Shown here: positions 11,172-21,990 of the stretch, in pieces
How positions within the stretch are numbered: the stretch's first letter is position 1
Layout: the number at the start of each line of letters is the position of its first letter
Assembly: GCA_023525715.1 (NCBI GenBank)
Contig: JAKNSD010000063.1
Coordinates: 62,001 to 126,000, forward strand
DNA from: Cichorium intybus
Lineage: Eukaryota > Streptophyta > Magnoliopsida > Asterales > Asteraceae
Direction: 5' to 3'
Length of the DNA: 64,000 nt
Translations under genes and position numbers: made by a program
Notes under the pieces: generated by a model
Told to the model about the DNA's origin: nothing
Seen by the model: only the letters and a program-made list of their open reading frames with translations
Database searches by the model: none

Positions 11172-12609
11172 CTTGCTTGTCCCCAAGCAAGAGAGTTTTT
11201 AACAAATTATAATCAAGACTCAAAGAATTTTTGACTGTGTTCAGTTTCAAAGCTTATTGCCCTATAAGTTAGAGTGGAATAGTTCGCGAAAACATAATTA
11301 AATTGTTCTTTGGAATTCATGGCTTTCTAGAGAACCCTTGATCACAAACTTTCTGTCCACAATGAAGTGTACTTACTTATTCAGATTCTAAAGGCCATTA
11401 AGGAATTGTCCATGACTTTTGATGTTGTCCGTGTAACGAGCTTTTGAAAATACCATCCCAGACCAGACGATCTTAGGTGGTAAGGTGCATAAATGCCTCT
11501 TCGAGGCCACCCTTTTCGGACCTACCGGCTCGAACAACAAAGGCCACAGATTGACATTTCCTTCCTAAATTCCAATCTTAAAACAGCTCAATCTTCTAAA
11601 CTCATAAAACTCAACTTATTTGACTAACTAATAGCATGATCACAAATAAACAGTATTTCTTGAAAAATACTACTACTATCACAATCACAAACCATTCGTT
11701 TCAAAATTGCAATTTATTAAAAATTTTGAAAAATATTGCTAAAAATTTGAAAATTGATCATTTCTGCAAAAATTTCAAAAAATTACTCTTTCGACCGTCC
11801 ACACCCCACACTTAAAACCTTACAACGTCCCCGTTGTACAAAAAATTATTTTTAGAATAAGGTAGAAAGAGTTACCCCTTTTGGACGATAGATTGCTTGG
11901 TGCTCAGTATAACAGGTATAATTGCGAACAAACGGATCCTTGATCTCGTATTCCGGAGTTGTAGCGCAACAGTGAACACGCCGGTGGTCAAGACAAGTGG
12001 AGGGGGCACGGTGACCCCACACTTGTTTGAGACAACTCCTTCTCATTTGGTATAACATGCATAACTCAACAAACATTAAACACAAACATAACAAATAAAA
12101 TAAAAATGTACAACAAGCAATTGTATGTGTTGCGGGTGACCGCGGCGCGTGATTGAAGGACGCGCGTCGCGGTAATTACGTGAGTCGAAGTCAACGTCAA
12201 ATGGGAAAAGACCGCGTCGCGGTAATATATTGATGCCGCGGCGCGGTAATTTCAGCAGATTACTTTAACTTCAAAAGCTCACAAAATCAATTCAACACAA
12301 GAAAAACTACTGATTAATTATTACTAATTACTGCCTTTAAGAGGCTTTATTTACCTAATCAATTTCCTAAGAACAATTATGCACTAATCCTAAAAAAAAA
12401 TGTAAATCCAAAAATGTACTAAAAAAATTCAAAAAGATTACATCCATTTCTTTAACTGTGGGTGGTATCATCATAGTCGCCCTCTTCCTCCTCTGGACCT
12501 TCCTCCATAGGCTCGTCATCTGCATCTCGGATCGTTGGTTGAGGTCTCGATGGAGAACACTTATTCTTTGCCATGAGTGTGATCATGCAGTAAGCTAGCC
12601 ACAGAAGTT
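11172..12609 (-). other. 3' untranslated region of element C
   Basis: I see no supported coding sequence. The stretch is homologous in reverse to 16501-17733 of element B, including the CCTACCGGCTCGAACAACAAAGGCCAC motif region near 11521-11546. Several palindromes of the CCGCGTCGCGG / CCGCGGCGCGG type cluster at 12130-12255. Confidence 0.6.
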
Positions 12610-13790
12610 GCTACTATGTATTCTCTGTTCTTTTGTCAACTTCATGTGCTGTATATGCTTGGACCTGGAGCTCCCGCGTATGTGTCTCCAGAGTTTCCTT
12701 GAGTGCCTTCACCTCGTCTGCCAGAAAAGCGGGATTCCATCGTAGCAGGGGATAGGCCGCGGGGTAAACCGGTAGCTGGCTTGGATCGTTTCCGGGAAGT
12801 AGTCGGCTCGGACCTGAGTGCCGGGAAAGGCATACGGTCAACGGACGGGATTCCATCGTCCACATATATCACATCCCGCGATGTTGCAACGGGTGGGCAA
12901 AAGATGATTGGAGGGATAACCTCCAACCCATCAGTAGTGTTCTCGGAGATCAGCCCATATGACTCTGCCAGTCTGGTGACGAAGTGGCCTCCCCCAAATG
13001 CGATTATTGTCATCGGTGCATCCGTAATTTGCTTGAAATAGTCCGCGACAAAGTAGGGAATGTTGAAAGTTTCCAACATCCGTGTTACGGACCACATCAG
13101 ATGCAATTCCCGGGGCAGTACTTTTTCTTCATCCGCACGCGGCCATAGCATGGTGGTGATGAGCCGGTGCAACATGCGGTGGGATGGCAAATGCATGTAG
13201 CACTCTCGGACCGTGCTCTCATGGTATCGGGTGGAAGCTATAATGGCCCAGTAATCGGCTGGGGAAAAGGAATCCCCCATGGTTCGACTGGCATGCCTAT
13301 GGAACATCTGGAATGCCGGTGAGTTCGATTCCTCCTCGGTGTACAGCCCGATACGGTACCCGAATTCCCGCAAAGTACAACTGTGGTCGTGATTTCCCAG
13401 ACGAAATCTCACAGTTTCCTCGGTATCCATGCCCCTCTGCTTGTGGTCAAAGTAATACCTGGCAAGGAACTGTAGGTACACTTCACGGTAGACCGGCTCA
13501 TTCATATTTGTTGCATTCTCCAATGCCCGGCAAGTGTAAGTTAAGTCTCCTTCTTCATACCCTTCTTGTACTAACCAATCTTTCATGTGATCCAAGATGC
13601 CCGATTATCTGATCAAGTCCCAATTGACCCTGCGGCACGGCAGTACGCGTTTGTTTTTGCACAGGCCCCGGCGGTTAAAGAAACTAGCAGCGCGGACCCG
13701 ATCGATCTGTGTGGTCACTGAGTTCCAATCAATGGTTTCAGAACTACCTGAAGAAGACATCTTGCGTGCAGAAATCACAAAAATTAACAA
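12610..13790 (-). pseudogene. Envelope-position ORF (Athila ORF-1 type) of element C
   Basis: The likely start is MSSSGSSETIDWN near 13760, preceded by GC-rich palindromes. A frame break near 13600 separates this start from the main 317-residue stretch at 12642-13595. That stretch carries MHLPSHRMLHRLITTM, HLMWSVTRMLETFNIP and FGGGHFVTRLAESYGL, the counterparts of the motifs in element B. A further frame change near 12650-12860 gives the C-terminal coiled-coil-like segment (EVKALKETLETHTRELQVQ). It keeps more of the reading frame than the element B copy, but is still broken. Its role is unknown. Confidence 0.75.
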
Positions 13791-13799
13791 TTACTGCAC

Positions 13800-14541
13800 T
13801 GTCTAGACGTTCGTCGCGTCACGCATTTAAGAACCCGCGACGCGTAAGATGAATATTCATAACCCGCGTCGTGGACTGTTCATGCCGCAGCGCGGCGAGC
13901 GATTTCAGTCAAGAAAAGTCGACGATTCTGTCAAATTAAGTCCAATTTCTCTAATCTAACACTTGGGTTTTATGTATCATAGTACTATAATCCTAATTTG
14001 GCGATCAATTTCATCAATTAAATACAGCATTACGAATTACTGTATCATCTAGCAAGTTTCTAGACTTACAAAACTAGGAGAAAGAAAAGAGAGACTTACT
14101 TGAATTTCAGTGAATGAAAGAGGAATGCAGACGTAGTGATTGATTGAAGGCTTGAAGCACGGTGAAAAGAATCACAATTTTACGCAAGTTGATTATATGC
14201 AGTGTGGGAATTTGGATAACTTTCAAAAAGCTCTGTTTTGGTGATTATCTTTAATTTCAAATTAAGATAAGGCCGCGGCGCGGGAAGCTTCTATCCGCGT
14301 CGCGTATAAAATCTGATTTTAAATGTAATCGCGAAAACTCAATACGCGCGGCGCGGATCCAAAAATCTCGCGTCGCGGTATTGTAAAATTACCAAAATGA
14401 CCCCACACTTGCCTTTTTCTCACCGTGATCAAATGGATGCAATAAATTATTATAAAAATATGCAAATATACAAATGACGGTCGGGTTGCCTCCCGACAAG
14501 CGCTAAGTTTAACGTCTTCAGCCAGACGTTCACTTACCTAC
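13800..14541 (-). other. Untranslated spacer between integrase and envelope-like ORF of element C
   Basis: There is no supported ORF. It is AT-rich sequence with paired GC-rich palindromes at about 13803-13845, 13863-13900, 14272-14310 and 14343-14385. It is equivalent to 8075-8857 in element B. Confidence 0.55.
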
Positions 14542-15900
14542 TTATGTAGCGTATGTTGGAATATCTGCTACGAATTCGACTGTCTCAACTTCTAATTTCT
14601 GGAATGTGCCCGTAACAATATATGGTTTGAGCCTATGGCCATTGACTTTAAATGGTTGCCCACCTTTCAAGTCCTGAATTTCTACTGTGCCATAGTCTGT
14701 GACGCTGATCACTTCATAGGGACCATTCCACTTACTCCTTAGTTTTCCGGGGAACATCTTCAGTCTTGAATTATACAGCCACACTTTTTGTCCTACTTCA
14801 AAGACCTTCAATCGCAGCTTTGCATCGTGATATCGCTTCATCTTTGATTTATAGGTGGCTGGCTGGCTGCGTTCTCGTATGCCTCATCTCGTAACTCTTC
14901 TAATTCAGACAACTGAAGTTTCCTTTCTTTTCCAGCATCAGTATAATCCATGTTGACTTTCTTAACAGCCCATAGGGCACGATTGGCGATCTCCACTGGC
15001 AGATGACATCCTTTTCCATAAACCAACCGATATGGAGTAGTCCCAATCGGTGTCTTGTACGCAGTTCGGTATGCCCATAATGCGTCATCTAGCCTTAGCG
15101 ACCAATCCTTTCTATCCGTTTTGACAGTCTTTTGAAGAATTTCTTTAATTTGCCTATTGGACACCTCCACCTGGCCGCTTGTCTGTGGATGATAAGGTGT
15201 TGCGATGCGATGATTCACCCCATAATGTTTTAGCAGCCTTCCAAATTTGAAATTCTTGAAATGAGATCCTCCGTCGCTAATGATTACTCTTGGGACTCCA
15301 TGCCTGGTGAAGATATTTTTCTTCACAAATTTACAAACCACGTGATGATCATTTGTACGAGTTGCTTCGGCCTCAATCCATTTAGAGACATAATCTACTG
15401 CCACCAAAATGTAAACATACCCATGTGATGTGGGGAATGGACCCATGAAATCGATTCCCCAGACATAAAAAATGTCTACTACCAAAATCGAATTCAAAGG
15501 CATTTGATCCCTTTTTGATATGTTCCCTAATTGCTTGCAATTGATGCATTCCTTAGCAGTCTTGTGCGCATCTCGAAAGATAGTTGGCTAATACAATCCG
15601 GATTCGAGAACCTTATACCCGGTCTTCTTTCCACTGAAATGTCCTCCACATGCTGACGCATGACAGAGATCCAGTACCTCACCAATTTCATTGTCCGGCA
15701 CACATCGGCGAATTATCTGGTCCTCTCCTACCTTAAAAAGGTCTGGGTCGTCCCAAATGAATCTCTTTGCATACGTGCGAAATTGCTTCTGCCTTTGTTT
15801 TGTCCAATGTGTTGGTATTGCTCCTGTGGCCAGAATATTTACGTAATTTGCATACCAAGGAGCTCCATTAACCTCTAACAACTGCTCGTCGGGTTTTCGA
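14542..15900 (-). pseudogene. Integrase of element C
   Basis: Three stretches on the minus strand cover the protein: the zinc-binding N-terminus (15962-15588, ACGGHFSGKKTGYKV), the DD35E core with VWGIDFMGPFP, VIISDGGSHFKNF and TSGQVEVSNRQIKEIL (15503-14838), and the C-terminal segment (14841-14542). A stop replaces a conserved Trp at about 15588, and a frameshift lies near 14838-14870. The catalytic residues are visible. The upstream border at about 15900 is the deletion junction with the 5' LTR fragment, so nothing of RT or RNase H remains. Confidence 0.85.
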
Positions 15901-15903
15901 CAC

Positions 15904-16360
15904 AAAATCCAAAACATAAAAATACCAATTGAGAAGTTGCTGGACCGAAATCTTGGAGTCAAAGAGCTTCAATGTCGATTTTACACCCGGTCTTTGCTAG
16001 GGTTTTCGACTGGAAATGCCTCTATTTATAGTTGCAATTTTCCTGCAGCCGCGCCGCGCAAATGAAGAATCCGCGTCGCGCGTACTAATCTTTTCCCGTT
16101 TCTTCGGCATTTGAATGTGTTACACCGCCTTAAGCCCGCGTCGCGTATTTAAGAAACCTGCGGCGCACGTACGTATTTCCTTGATTTTTCATTCTTTTCC
16201 AAACTTCTTCCTTTTTCACGCTTTTAGTCCCTGTTTTCATTCTTTTCTTCCAAACAAGTCCTGGCACGAAAAGTGAGAATACCAAGATATATCTGATATA
16301 ATTTCATCAAGAGCAGGGCTCAACAACGCCTAAAATACTTGATATCACTAGGCGTTGTAA
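15904..16360 (-). repeat. Truncated 5' LTR of element C
   Basis: It matches 10697-11150 of the same element with few substitutions and includes the inverted TATA box at 16023-16030. On the minus strand it begins TTACAACGCCTAG instead of TGTTTGACAACGCCTAG, so the first bases are lost. It stops abruptly at 15904, where integrase sequence begins. Confidence 0.88.
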
Positions 16361-16365
16361 AATAT

Positions 16366-16500
16366 ATGAGTGACGTGGATCGCGCAATATCGCGGGAACA
16401 GCCGCCGATAGTCGAAGATGAACCGGAGGAAGATCCAGAAGAGGAAGACAAATATAACCCGGCAGACCACAAGGAAGATTCTGACACGGCGGAAAGTTGA
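16366..16500 (+). pseudogene. Envelope-position ORF of element B, 3' part
   Basis: This resumes the frame cut at 10053. It encodes an acidic tail (QPPIVEDEPEEDPEEEDKY) and ends with TGA at 16498-16500. The frame joins exactly when element C and one AATAT copy are left out, which confirms where C inserted. Confidence 0.7.
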
Positions 16501-17733
16501 AAATATGGGTAGAAATTGTGAACATTGATTATATGTTTTTGTTTCTAGTTGTTTTTAGTAGTTCTTTGCTAGGATTTTATTTCTTAGGATAATACAGTGT
16601 TAATATGCTGATTAGGAAAACAAATGGTAATAAATTTTAGGTTGCTAGTTTCTGATTAAGGTCTTAATTAATGTTTGAAAAATGTAGAAAAATCTGCAAT
16701 TACCGCGACGCGGCACCCACAAGGACGCGCCGTGGTAATTACGGAAGTCTCACATAGTTAGAAAGTTTCCTAATTACCGCGACGCGCACATCAAACACGT
16801 GTGCCGCGATATACCGTAGCTTCACTTGTGTGTTGCTTTGTTGTTCCTTTTGCATTTAATATTGTTTGTTTGAGTGTTTTTGTATGCAAGTACCAACGAG
16901 ATCCATCGAGGGGTTGTTTAACACAAGTGTGGGGTCACCACAACTCCTGACAGTCAAACCAAGATGCGCAATTTTGATATCCTGTGTTAATGGTTACGAT
17001 AAGCAAGCAGTTCTATCGTTCCTAAGGGGGTAACTCTTTTCTCCCTAGTTTTGAAATTTTTATGTACAACAGGGACGTTGTACGGATTAAAGTGTGGGAT
17101 GGGACGATCAAACAGAGTATTTTTGAAATTTTTGCGAAACAGTTTTATTTTCAAAAATTTTAGCAAATTTCAAAATTTATAAGAAATTATAATTAGAAAA
17201 CGAATAGCTTTTGAGTGTCATAGCATTTGATATTATTCAAGAGATACTATGAAGTTGTTATCATGTTATGGTTTAGTTAAAATAAGTTGAGAGTTTAGAA
17301 GTTAGAAAACCTTAGATTTAGAATATCTTAGGATTGGGATTCAGGAAGGAACTGTCAATCAGTGGCTTTTGTTGTTCGAGCTGGTAGGTCTGAAAAGGGT
17401 GGCCCCAAAAGGGCACTTATGTACCTTACTACCTAAGATCGTCTGGTCTGGGATAGTATTTTCGAAAGCTCGTTACACGGAAAACATCGAAAGTCATGGA
17501 TAGTTCTTTAGCAGCCATGAGAATCTGAGTAAGTTGCATCTTGTGGACTGAAAATTTGTAGTCAATGGGTCTTTAGAAAGTTGTGATTCCCAAAGGGTAT
17601 TCTAGTCATTTTTCTTAAAAATCATTTTTATCTAACTTTTGGATACAATAAACTTTGAAACTGGAAGCATTAAAAATATTTGAGTTTTAGTTAAAATTTG
17701 TTAAACACTCACTTGGTTGGGGACAAAAGCGAG
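16501..17733 (+). other. 3' untranslated region of element B
   Basis: No ORF is supported. It contains paired GC-rich palindromes at 16700-16810 and sequence homologous in reverse to 11172-12609. Long 3' untranslated regions are usual in Athila-type elements. Confidence 0.6.
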
Positions 17734-17747
17734 GCACAAGTGTGGGG
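17734..17747 (+). other. Polypurine tract of element B
   Basis: GCACAAGTGTGGGG is directly followed by the LTR start TGTTTAACGACG. Confidence 0.7.
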
Positions 17748-18728
17748 TGTTTAACGACGCCTAGTAATATCAAGTATTTTAGTCGTCGTTGAGCCTTATG
17801 CTGAGTAAAATATATCTCCTAAACTGTTATATACTCACGTTTTTGTGTCGAGTGCTTGTGTGCGAAATATATACAATACAGGGGTTAAAAGAGTGCAAAA
17901 TGGTCAAGTTTGGGAATGAAGTCCACTTTTAGGCGAAAGCACACGCGCGCCGCGGTTCAAAAGACATGCGCGCCGCAAATGGTCAAAGTATCGGATCAGA
18001 GTTTCAAATTCAAAAAGCGAACATCGGGGTTACAGATAAGGACACGCCGCGGATTTCACTCTTGCGCGCCGCGTCGAGACAATTTTTGAAACTATAAATA
18101 GAGGCTTCCGGTTCGTGTTTCGAGATCGAAGACCCGACCTTTGAGTGGAACTCAGGCCTCTTCGACTCGTATTTTCGTATTTCAGTGATCGATAGTTGGT
18201 AGTTGCGTAGTTTTAGTTATTTTCTTGTTTTTTCGGTTTTGTTTATCGTGCGTATTAAACGGTTTTGACTTGTAGAACTCGCTGGATCGCGTAGATCTGG
18301 ATTATCGGCTGAAGTCAGAAACATTCGGCTTCTGGTTTGGTTTAGTTTTTATGCAATCATTCGGTTTCGTTTATTTTTCGGTTTCGGTTTACATTTACGA
18401 TTATTGTTCGTTTAATCTATTGTTTGGTGTGTTGCGATTCTGATTTTCTGAGTATACCTAGGATCAGAACATTTGGTTGGTTTGGATCGAGATTTGGATT
18501 TGAATAGTTTAATAATCGCAAGTTTATGTTTTCGATATTTTCGTATTGTTTGGATTTCGTGAAGTGTATGGGACGACATCTTCTATAGAGTGACACTATA
18601 GATAGGTTATTTCTGACACAGATTCAACCACTGACTCCACGGTTCAACCCTTACTTCCACTTAGCTAGTGTGCTTGTAAGGTATTAAATCTAGTATTTTT
18701 GACCGCATCGACGACTGCGACGATGTCA
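17748..18728 (+). repeat. 3' LTR of element B
   Basis: It runs from TGTTTAACGACG to GATGTCA, with the TATA box TATAAATA at 18093-18100. It is homologous to 225-1185 and distantly to the LTRs of element C. Confidence 0.9.
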
Positions 18729-20571
18729 ATCCCCCGCCTTCGTAACCCATACACGACCCAGATGAGCTAACAACTCCCGACTATCCCTCGCCATACCCGA
18801 CAAGATGCCCATTACTTGCTCCCCTTTTTGTTTTCCTCCCCTTTTTGTTTTCCTCATGACTAGCCACGACTTGCGATTCACGAATCTTCTCTAATAAGGA
18901 AGTAACCACAGTCATCCTCAAACACACGCCCTTTAGGGTCGGACCAGATACCTTTCTACTAAGCGCGTCGGCCACCACATTGGCTTTCCCCAGATGATAC
19001 AGAATCTCACAATCATAGTCCTTGACTACATCCAACCACCTCCTCTGTCGCATATTCAAGTTCAGTTGATCCATCAGATACTTCAGGCTCTTATGATCTG
19101 TAAAAATGGTACATCGTATCCTATACAAGTAGTGTCTCCATATCTTGAGGGCAAAAACAACTGCCCCCAACTCCAAATCATGAGTCGGATAATTGGCTTC
19201 GTTAGGCTTTAGCTGCCTCGACACAAAAGAAATTACCAGGCCTTGCTCCATAAGGACGACTCCTAATCCCGTAATCGACGCCTCATAATAAACCAGCAAG
19301 TCTTTCATTCCTTCGGGTAGAGTCAAAACCGGAGCCTCGCACAATCTCTACCTCAAAGTCTCGAATGTCGCCTGTTGATCATCACCCCATCTAAATTCCA
19401 CATGTTTTCTTGTTAATCGCATCAATGGTACCGATACTTTGGAGAAATCCTATATGAATCTATGGTAATAGCCAGCCAATCCCAAAAAGCTACAAATCTC
19501 CAAAGGGTTCTTTGGAACTTCCCATTTCATGACGGCCTCCATTTTAGCCGGATCCACCATGATACCGTTCTCATTAACCAAATGCCTAAGGAATTGAACT
19601 TCTCTCAACCAGAATATACACTTTGAAAACTTCGCATACAATTTTTTCGTCCTCAAGGTCTCGAGAACTTCCCTCAAATGCACCTCATGAAGCTCCTTGC
19701 TTCGGGAATAGATCAATATGTCATCGATAAATACAATCACTGAACGATCTAACATGGGCATGCAGAAACGATTCATCAAATCCATAAAGGCTGTCGGCGC
19801 ATTAGTGAGTCCGAAAGGCATAACAACGAACTCATAATGACCGTATCTCGTCCGAAAAGTGGTTTTCTGCACATCTCCATCCCTAACCCTCATATGGTGG
19901 TAACCAGAACGCAAGTGAATCTTAGAAATACATGACGCTCCATGAAGCTGATCAAACAAATCATCAATCCTTGGCAAAGGATATCTATTCTTGATCATGG
20001 GCTTATTCAGCTCCCCATAATCAATGCACATACGATGAGACCAATCTTTCTTCTTTACAAATAGTATCGGTGCTCCCCAAGGAGAGCTGTTGGGTCTGAT
20101 AAATCCCTTCTCCAACAATTCTTGAAGCTGAGAAGATAACTCTAACATCTCGGGTGGAGCAAGACGATATGACGCCTTGGCTATTGGAGTCGTGCCCGGG
20201 ACTAAATCAATGCGAAACTCCACCTGCCTCTCCGGAGGTATCCTTGGCAAATCATCCGGAAATACATCAGGATACTCGCTAACTATCGATACATCACCCA
20301 CGATCTTCTTTTTACTCTCTCGTGCATCCGACATATAAGCTACAAACTCGGATCCTCTGTGCTGAAGATGTCTCCTCGCATAAGTCGCTGAACAAAATGA
20401 AGCGCTAGACCTCCTCCCCTCACCCAAGATAATAAGAACTTCTCCATCTGAAGACCGATCAAAGACCCACTTGCCCCTACAGTCGATCCATGCTCCCTGA
20501 CGACTAAGCCAATCCATACCAACAATAACTCTGTCGTCGCTCAAAGGAATAGGGATAAGGTCTATCGAAAA
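18729..20571 (-). pseudogene. Reverse transcriptase and RNase H of element A
   Basis: On the minus strand from about 20571 there is a post-protease segment (GMDWLSRQGAWIDC), then RT motifs WGAPILFVKKKD, MCIDYGELNKPMIKNRYPLPRIDDLFDQL, GYHHMRVRDGDVQKTTFRTRYGHYEF, FGLTNAPTAFMDLMN and the catalytic FIDDILIYS. A stop after GYYHRFI (about 19450) interrupts the same frame. RNase H follows (FVSRQLKPNEANYPTHDLELGAVVFALK, FTDHKSLKYLM, ADALSRK). The sequence ends in LGRVWVTKAGD at 18729, exactly at the insertion of element B, and continues at 224 downward. One RT motif has LHGASCISKIHLRSGY where an Asp would be expected in place of the His before LRSGY, so a catalytic carboxylate appears lost. Confidence 0.88.
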
Positions 20572-20588
20572 CTGCTCTCCGTGGATCT

Positions 20589-21002
20589 CTATCGTATACC
20601 CCGGTAAACACGAGAAACCATAACCGCACGATCGTCAGCAATCTCTACCTCTAACGGATGATCAAGATCCTCCAAAACGGTGCCAAGACTCTTACCGAGA
20701 GTCAAAGACACGAACGAATGAGTCGCCCCCGAATCATATAACACAAAGGTCAAGATAAAGTTGAATAAGAAAGTACCTAGCAAATTGTATAACCAAATGA
20801 TAATTTGAACGAAAATAGAATAAATACACAGAAAAGATTCAATATCAGTCACTACGTCTGGTGCTGCGCGCGCCTCATCCACAGTCATCTGAAAAGCGCG
20901 ACCCTTGGCTCTAGGGGCATCCGCCTTGCCCTGGCGGCCATCAGTAATCCTCAGAGTCGCGGGGCCGGAGCCTGCACCCCTCTCGTCTTCACCCCAGGGC
21001 AC
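20589..21002 (-). pseudogene. Protease region of element A with a 69-base in-frame insertion
   Basis: The catalytic motif FVLYDSGATHSFVS lies at about 20715-20756. Just before it, between a VVT-like and a GTFLFN-like segment, 69 bases (20777-20845) add 23 codons rich in Phe, Ile, Leu and Tyr. They are AT-rich, unlike the surrounding GC-richer gag-pol. Removing them restores the usual spacing. Upstream is the glycine- and alanine-rich linker that follows the zinc knuckles. The frame differs from the following RT stretch, so at least one shift lies near 20570-20600. Confidence 0.8.
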
Positions 21003-21045
21003 TCAACCCGAACACGACCCACCTGGTTGCAGCTGAAACAGACCT

Positions 21046-21985
21046 TCAAGGCCTGAGGACAATCCTTACTAAAGTGACCCGTCTTACCACAGCGATAACA
21101 CCTCTGTCTTGGGCATGGACCCTCATGAAATTTCTAGCACTTGCTACATTACGTCCTCTTTTCGATCTCCCATTCCACCAATCATTACCCCTAAACTTCT
21201 TAGCTGACGGTGGCGCGAAAACGGGCGCCGTCCTCTTCTGCCTATTCTGCAGCTCTAACTCAATCTCCCGGGCCCTCGCGGCCGAAATCATATATACCAA
21301 GGTCTGATGGCGAGCAACGGATACAAATTCGCGGATCTGAGTCCGCAACATAGACAAATAACGTGACATACGCATCTTCTCGGTGGCTGCGTACTCTGGG
21401 CAAAACAAAGCCCTCTCCATAAAATGTTTGGTGATATCGTTCACCGTCTCAGTTGTCTGTGTCATAGTCATGTACTCCGTAGCCAGGCGCTCCATCTCGA
21501 TCTGTGGAACATACTCCTCACAGAATTTCTCCGTAAAATGCGCCCAAGTCATCTCCTCCTGCTGAGTCGGGGTAAGAGGCTGTATCAGAATACCCCACCA
21601 GTCCTGTGCTCCACCTCTCAAATGATTCACCGTGAAGCGCACCTTTGACTCCTTCGGGAAAAAGCAAGTACGAAAGCACCCTCAATAGCGGTGATCTAAC
21701 GTATGCCCGCACACCGCAAAATCCCTCTACGTCGCTGCCATAGGTTGCCGAAACGCAACAAGCTTCTCCTCGATCATGGCGAGGAAATCCGTCTTCATAG
21801 ACCCAAAATATTGCGGTATAACCGCCACCACCTCTCGTGCCACTTCTTCGGCTATCATCTCTCTCAAGTCATCATCAATTCTAGCCTCCTCATCATGGGT
21901 CCCCGATCCGGATCCAGACCCAGACCCGGATCCACTAGCTCCTCCCTATCTCGTGATGATCACCATCTTGAAATTTATCCGAGAG
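21046..21985 (-). pseudogene. gag of element A
   Basis: On the minus strand, a Gly/Ser-rich stretch is followed by DEEARIDDDLREMIAEEV and AVIPQYFGSMKTDFLAMIEEKLVAF (21940-21740), the typical N-terminus of this gag group. After a stop and frame changes near 21650-21720 the retrotransposon gag domain runs 21642-21250 (LRGGAQDWWGIL, FCEEYVPQ, MTQTTETVNDITKHFMERALFCP). Two zinc knuckles, CYRCGKTGHFSKDC and CFSCNQVGRVRVEC, are encoded in another frame near 21010-21105. The second has Val where the knuckle His is expected. Confidence 0.85.
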
Positions 21986-21990
21986 ACTAT

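Larger units (their letters stand above)
10054..16360 (-). mobile_element. Element C: internally deleted Athila-like retrotransposon, inverted inside element B
   Basis: On the minus strand, a partial 5' LTR (16360-15904) runs straight into integrase, followed by an envelope-like ORF, a 3' untranslated region, a purine-rich tract and a complete 3' LTR (11157-10054). The distal part of the 5' LTR, the primer site, gag, protease and reverse transcriptase are missing, so one large deletion joined the LTR to the start of integrase. AATAT flanks both ends (10049-10053 and 16361-16365), a 5-bp target duplication. The LTR copies differ at only about 2-3 percent by eye, fewer than those of element B, which agrees with a later insertion. 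Confidence 0.88.
225..18728 (+). mobile_element. Element B: Athila-like Ty3/gypsy retrotransposon with envelope-like ORF
   Basis: Direct LTRs (225-1185 and 17748-18728) enclose a tRNA-Asp-type primer site, gag, protease, reverse transcriptase with the FMDDF motif, RNase H, integrase, an envelope-position ORF of the Athila ORF-1 type, a long 3' untranslated region and a purine-rich tract. The flanking pentamers ATCGC (220-224) and ATCCC (18729-18733) differ at one base and fit a 5-bp target duplication. The apparent length of 18.5 kb includes the 6.3-kb insertion of element C. The LTRs differ at many sites (by eye roughly 6-7 percent), so the insertion is not recent. All coding regions carry stops or frameshifts. 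Confidence 0.9.

Noticed and set aside
20777..20845. A spliceosomal intron in the protease region of element A
   Set aside because: No GT-AG choice removes the segment while keeping the protease frame. The exact 69-base segment starts with AT.
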